Assembly: GCA_936450465.1 (NCBI GenBank)
Contig: OW388302.1
Span: forward strand, 13,107,530-13,171,529
From: Gibbula magus
Lineage: Eukaryota > Mollusca > Gastropoda > Trochida > Trochidae
DNA: 64,000 bases
Reading direction: 5' to 3'
Shown here: in pieces, positions 58,896 through 64,000 of the stretch
Numbering within the stretch: position 1 is the first letter of the stretch
Layout: each line of letters opens with the position of its first letter
Program-made: the position numbers and the translations under genes
The notes under the pieces: model-generated
Seen by the model: the letters and a program-made list of their open reading frames with translations, nothing else
What the model was told of the DNA's origin: nothing
The model's database searches: none

Positions 58896-59812
58896 TAATA
58901 CCCCCGACTGTTTAAGTTTGACATTTTTATTTTACTTAAAGAGAGAGGTGTTTGTACACCTAAGGATTGATAAGCTATGAAATGTAATTGCTAAGATTAA
59001 ACTGTTTGTGAAAATGGTAGGACAAGTCTCAACCTTCATGTAAAAAAGGTGGTTTAAGTCAAAATAGGAATAGAAGTAACTTGAAAAGGTATTGGTAACA
59101 TAATACACTACTGCTATTACCACTGATTTCAACTTTATTTTGGAAATTAATCCATCATAATGATTCATTCGAGTGACTTTAAACAACAGGTACATGGAAG
59201 CACACCCCTGAAGGCACAGTGAGAGATATATAGCACTTTATGGCTGAAAGGAAAGAAAATTTAACTTTTCCCAAAATATAATAAGTGGAAATATAAAATA
59301 GTAAAATCAACAAGAAAACAGAAGTAGCTTTTGATGAAAGTTACATGAAAAAGAAAATGATGAAGTCAACAAATCACAACACAGAAGTAGCTTCATTCAT
59401 TCTAGCTATGACAAAGTACAAAAATATAAATAATCGCCAAAAAATCAAAAATTCACCAAATCGTGTTACATTTTGCAATGCACCTCTCCTAGTGGTGAAG
59501 AAGACATGTACTAAATTTGAAAAGGATGAGATGAATAGTTTTTCTGTAATCCATCGGACAAAAAATGTTCAGAATTTGACTAAGTTAAAAAAAAATAAAA
59601 ATCGCCAAAAATTCAAAAATTCACCAATTCGGTTTAGACTTCGCACTGCACCTCTCCTAGTGGTGAAGAAGACATGTACCAAATTTAAAAAGGATGAGAT
59701 GAATAGTTTTTCTGTAATCGATCGGACAAAAATTGTCTTCGGACGGACGGAAGGACGGACGGAATCGTTGGTATTACTATATACCCCCAACCGTTGGTCG
59801 GGGGTATAATTA
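58896..59812. mobile_element. Inverted-repeat element ending in ATACCCCCGAC
   Basis: The left end TAATACCCCCGAC and the right end GTCGGGGGTATAATTA are inverted copies. Near the right end is a GGACGGAC microsatellite, a combination I associate with common mollusc repeats. Inside, about 160 bp (CGCCAAAAA.TCAAAAATTC... to ...TCGGACAAAAA) is tandemly duplicated (59438-59575 and 59599-59735), which creates the repetitive 154-codon plus frame at 59345-59809. That frame is not considered a gene. Confidence 0.55.
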
Positions 59813-59838
59813 ACCGTGGAACTGCTGTCATATCACTT

Positions 59839-59991
59839 TCCATGGAGTGTTTGTCTTCAAGCTCCGTCATTGACGTGGCCGATGCCTTGCCTTACCTGTA
59901 TGAACCAAATGACAGTTCAAGTGACATTGACACAAGAGAAGAAGACTCTCGTGGAAATCTGGGCGAAGAGAGATTAAGTAGCACCAATTGA
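59839..59991 (+). pseudogene. Fragment resembling P2X7-like mobile-element proteins, N-terminus
   Basis: From ATG at 59839 it reads MECLSSSSVIDVADALPYLYEP, followed by an acidic Ser/Asp/Glu stretch and ERLSSTN, then TGA. Proteins of this invertebrate family (often annotated P2X purinoceptor 7-like, transposon-associated) have a PY.FEP motif, an acidic linker, and R-L-x-N-T-x-W before a Cys-rich domain. Here the codon in the Trp position is TGA, and no Cys-rich domain follows within view. The resemblance is from memory of motif order, not a search. It may be an inactive remnant or one exon. Confidence 0.35.
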
Positions 59992-62270
59992 TCAAATTAT
60001 GTTCCATAATCTGCAGGTTAATTTTGTTTTGTATGTATTAATAAATAAAGTAATATGGTAGGTATAATTTCATAAACACTGAACGATTGGCTGTTCAAAT
60101 ATGCGAGACAACATTGCAGATTTATAAATAACATTGTGTATTTAATATAAAAGATTACTTTATTTGAAGTTTGTCAATTAAAATATTCTATATATGAAGT
60201 AATGCAATGCAAACCATGTTCACTCTACTTTCATAAATAAATACATGAACTGGATTGATCAACAAGCTCAATGAAATTTACATGAAGAATGATCGATTGT
60301 ACACGCAAACATATATATTATGATAACACAGATTGATATAGACAACGAACATTATCGAATGAAAGAATTATGCTACCAGTAGCATCTTAATGGACATCTC
60401 GTAAACAAAATGGTTTAATAAATATTCTTATGTGTCACTTCAGCACACCAACACACAATTCTCAGTTTAGCCTACCATATAGATGTTTCTTCGAGATCAA
60501 AGGGGAGAAGTGTTGTTACAACAAATTAGTTAACGCAATTAAGAAGCTAAGTATGTGAGAAGGAAGGAGTGTAATTATGTTTGTACAGATAACAAGTTTA
60601 CTGGACCGATTCAATTATATAACAAATGGCATGTCGGTGACCGGCATGTCATAAATGTTTATTGTCAAACGTCCTGTCTTGGTGACACAAAGGAAATAGG
60701 AAATAAACATTAACGCAACATTCAGTCGAGATGTTGTCAGCCAAAGAAGTAAGGAACATATCTCTATCAAGTTATCCAATAAAAACTCTGAATTAAATAC
60801 CAGTGTGCCAATGAAATTCATTTCAGTGCAAAATCATCATAACTATTTGGTTTTCTATCTCACCTGTTGCGAAAAGACTTTTGCTGAAAGAGGGTTAGTA
60901 TTTGACCATCTTCTGTTTCCAAGTAATATCATTGATGGATTTATAGGTTTACAATTTCTGTCTAATGTGCATTTGGATATTCATATTGTCCGTTTGGATA
61001 CGTTTATAAGGTAAGTTTCTTACATTTATTGACTCTCTGGCTGAAATGTCAATTTAATACGATGTTTATTTGATTTGATTAACCACACATTTTATTGAAA
61101 ACATTATTTTATTATCTACTAGATTCTGAATGTTTTAATGTGTTAATAAGTGATAACTAAATCGCAAAATGTAACATTGGGATGCGATGTTTACATAGGT
61201 GGATTCGTAGACGTATTATTATCGTTGATAACCAACTTCTTTTGGTGTTTTAAAATATGTGGAGAGTTGATTTGATTGTTGTAATGTACTGTTAGTAAAT
61301 TAGGTTGTCGGTAGATTAATGACGTTAAAAAATCAAGATGTTGTGATATGCTTTGATAGTCGATGGCTAACCGTAGGGCCTACTTCGCCAGAGTCTGCTA
61401 ATTTCACGTTTGTTGTTTTATTTCAAACACAAGAATTCTCCACAAAAAAATAACAACAACACCGACTATCTGATTTCGTTGTCTCAACTATACTTCGTTC
61501 ATATTATCATATCTTGGTTTCATTTTGTCATCTTATATCTCATTATCATTGATTTATCCTGTGTCTACGAACGTCTATGAATCCATCGTCTTTCACTATT
61601 CATATCAATTATATTTGATATATATAACGATATTTTGGGACATTTGTAAAGTGAAACTTGATAACTAACATTACTCGAACAGTTTACAACAGAACAGCGA
61701 TGAGGCATTATTGCAAGGCGTAGATATAATAGGTTAACTAACCGATTCCCCAGTGTTTGCCATTGTAAATAGTAAGCGAATGTTTACACCCCGTCCCTTC
61801 ACGTACGTCACTTCCGGTATCTTTTTAACTCTCTAAGCCCCGCCCCATTTTTGGTATGCAGAGAGCTGTTTCGATTCATGCAAACGGCAAGAACATCAAC
61901 CATGTGAATAGTAAATATTTGTATTATCGCTTGCCTTGAACGAATGTCAAGTTCAAACAAAGACGACATACCCACCTTGAATAATTTCTGGGTTACATTA
62001 AGTAAAAATAAGTAAACTTACGATTTTCATCGGTCTTTAGGGATACATCATATCGTATTTTAGATAATACACAAACTAGTTTAAATAGTTTACTACGTAC
62101 ATGATGGCTATGTACAGTTCATGAACAAAATCATTTCTTTTTAAAAACATCAAGACCCAGCAATCAATCTAAGAAAACTATAGGTTCGACAATAGTGCTT
62201 ATCTTTCCTTATGTACAGTGAAACACTCGTTTTTTTTATTGTCTAACGGTCGACACACGGTTAACACTGA
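59992..62270. other. AT-rich DNA with no supported gene
   Basis: Several short frames (60615-60821 minus, 60805-61014 plus) have no domain or conservation. A slightly GC-richer patch with TCACTTCCGG is at 61795-61860, a possible ETS-type promoter motif; nothing further supports a gene. Confidence 0.45.
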
Positions 62271-62278
62271 GAGCTAGA

Positions 62279-62505
62279 GGTATTTACCTGTGATATTTAC
62301 CTGAGATATTTACCTGTGATATTTACCTGAGATATTTACCTGAGGTATTTACCTGAGGTATTTACCTGTGATATTTACCTGAGATATTTACCTGAGGTAT
62401 TTACCTGTGATATTTACCTGAGATATTCACCTGAGGTATTTACCTGTGATATTTACCTGAAGTATTTACCTGTGATATTTACCTGAGGTATTCACCTGGG
62501 GTGTT
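62279..62505 (+). repeat. 13-bp minisatellite of TATTTACCTGNGN
   Basis: About 17 units ending in either TGTGAT, TGAGAT or TGAGGT. On the minus strand each unit reads CAGGTAAATA, resembling a 5' splice site or forkhead-type word. TACCTGAGGTA variants are palindromic. Noncoding. Confidence 0.9.
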
Positions 62506-63551
62506 TTACCAGAAGTAATTCACCGACTTGAGAAACTTTATTGTAACTGTTGAACTAGCATGTAAAGAATAAATGTGATTCATATTGTGCCAATTTGACG
62601 TCACATGTTTAGTGAAATATATTCGCGTTGTTATGAAGAGAAATGATGCTAAAGTGAATAAGAATACAATAAAACCTGTCAAACTAACAAGAACTGAATC
62701 ACAACTTTCATTAAAATCATAATTAGAAATTTAACTTATTTCAGGAGTGAGTTATAATTCATGGATAGAAGTTTAGCAATGAGCGGGTAAGTGTTAATGT
62801 AATTGCCACATGTTTTTGAAAACAAATCACAAAAGCGAATATAAACAACACAAAGGCCCTTCAACTTCACTACGCAAGGTATAACTCGCGCCAGTCCTCA
62901 TCACTGGTTAAACTAAGCCTTGCAGCATTTTATTCCCAAACACGGAAGATTTAAAGGGGCAGTAGAACTGTTCGCTGATAAGTTGATGAAATGTATTTTG
63001 AAAATAATGTCACAAATATTAAAACTCTCTTCTCTTTTCGGAAAATCAAGTTAAAAATGACAGCCACTTCAAACTAGGATCGTTTGTTAAACAACTTTGT
63101 TCCTAAGTTAAAGGAAATTCTGAAAATTGAATGTATAATTGGCAGGTTAAAACTATGAGGGTTAACAATTTTCATTTCATCGTATCAAATTCACTTTTCT
63201 GTTAAACTTGAAATTCATCGGTGCGTTTTCACGACAATAATTGAACTATAATATGCAAACTAATCACATTTGCATGTTTAGTGACGTCATGGATTATGAT
63301 TGAGAATGAATGAGAAGTAAATTCGTTGGGTCTCATTAATTATTTTAAACGAATCCACTTCTCATGCATTCTCCATTAAATACGATAAAAAAATTCCTGA
63401 AGAAAATGAGACGTGATGAAGGAGTGAGTATATACCCCGAAACGTCATGTATTTTCACATTAAAGTGTTATGTATACCACTTCTCAACGCCCTTAAAAGA
63501 TCTGTGATGAAGTAAGGTTTGAAACAAGTTTTGACCATTCGTATTTTGTTA
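62506..63551. other. No supported feature
   Basis: AT-rich, with no frame longer than 60 codons of interest. Confidence 0.45.
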
Positions 63552-63566
63552 CATATACAAATGAGT

Positions 63567-63880
63567 GAGTGAGTGAGTGAGTTGGGGTTTAACGCTGCTT
63601 TCAAGAGTATTTCACTTATATCGCTGCTGCTAGTATTATGGCAGGGAGAAAGCCCGCAATGCCATGTGGCTATGCACTGCGGTGAAACCTGCGAGCATCG
63701 GCTGGAACTAGCGAACCATGGGTGTTAATAGCTGAAATTCAGTGTAGCATTGCACCCAAACCTTACTGCGTATAGAACAGTTCTCTACTGCAGACAAAGT
63801 TGCCGTGCCCCTGGCAGGATTCAAACCCCGGACCTCTTGATCCGAAGCCGAACGCGCTAACCACTGCGCTATCCCGCTTC
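63567..63880 (-). mobile_element. tRNA-derived SINE with 15-bp target-site duplication
   Basis: The element reads on the minus strand from GAAGCGGGATAGCGCAGTGG (box A region), through GGGGTTTGAATCCTGCC (box B), to a body ending GCGTTAAACCCCAACTCACT and a (CTCA)n tail, seen as GAGTGAGTGAG at 63566-63580. CATATACAAATGAGT occurs on both sides (63552-63566 and 63881-63895). It has both promoter boxes, unlike the relative at 28201. The minus-strand frame 63708-63995 crosses this SINE and is not a gene. Confidence 0.88.
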
Positions 63881-64000
63881 CATATACAAATGAGTAAATA
63901 TCCATGTCAACATATGTAATAAAGTCAAACATACAAAACGATATAAGTTTTAATGTAGTCATGCATTTTCTTCCCATATAAGTTACTCCCTTCAAAATTC

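Noticed and set aside
59345..59809. 154-codon ORF with internal repeat
   Set aside because: It lies inside an inverted-repeat element and ends in the GGACGGAC microsatellite; the repeat is a 160-bp DNA duplication.

Overview
The window looks like nuclear DNA of a marine mollusc, probably a gastropod. This is inferred from AT-rich intron-bearing sequence, tRNA-derived SINEs with CTCAC-type tails and box A/B-like heads, a LINE fragment ending in a TGA-repeat tail, a BEL/Pao LTR retrotransposon, and PAN-type secreted proteins. There is no bacterial or organellar gene content. All positions and similarities were read by eye; no alignment was run.

The main architecture is a direct segmental duplication. 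Unit 1 is about 3445-18911 and unit 2 about 24691-57855, with the same landmarks in the same order. Unit 2 is about twice as long, mainly because it took up a 5'-truncated LINE (24959-25503), a piggyBac-like TTAA element (25676-30344), a 7.1-kb BEL/Pao element (34000-41125), a small inverted-repeat element (41571-42015) and a 2.6-kb long-TIR foldback element (43107-45725). Unit 1 keeps the uninterrupted counterpart of the BEL/Pao target site.

Each unit carries two related two-exon genes, A then B: A1 (6355-8197), B1 (12411-16962), A2 (33269-43073), B2 (51921-56041). Exon 1 codes for about 71 residues with a hydrophobic N-terminus and a degenerate PAN/apple-like cysteine pattern. It ends in phase 1 and would join a Ser/Thr/Pro/Lys-rich exon that ends in a small-residue hydrophobic segment beginning FSS. 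B1 and B2 look intact (predicted 330 and 242 residues). A1 and A2 are each broken at different sites. I do not recognise the family. It is my best candidate for something undescribed here.

The upstream DNA of each subtype is distinctive and copied with it. The A genes follow a roughly 32-bp minisatellite of small hairpins (CACAG...CTGTG) that runs into the start codon. The B genes follow, at about 215 bp from the ATG, an array of palindromes around CTAATTAG.

Between the units (18912-24690) lies a single-exon gene with a signal peptide, PAN-like cysteines and a propeller-like region, apparently broken by one frameshift, and a short secreted ORF. Right of unit 2 (57856-64000) are a possible small secreted protein on the minus strand, a small inverted-repeat element, a short fragment resembling the N-terminus of P2X7-like mobile-element proteins, a 13-bp minisatellite and a SINE with a clear target-site duplication. 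Much of the remaining DNA is AT-rich, with no gene that I can support.
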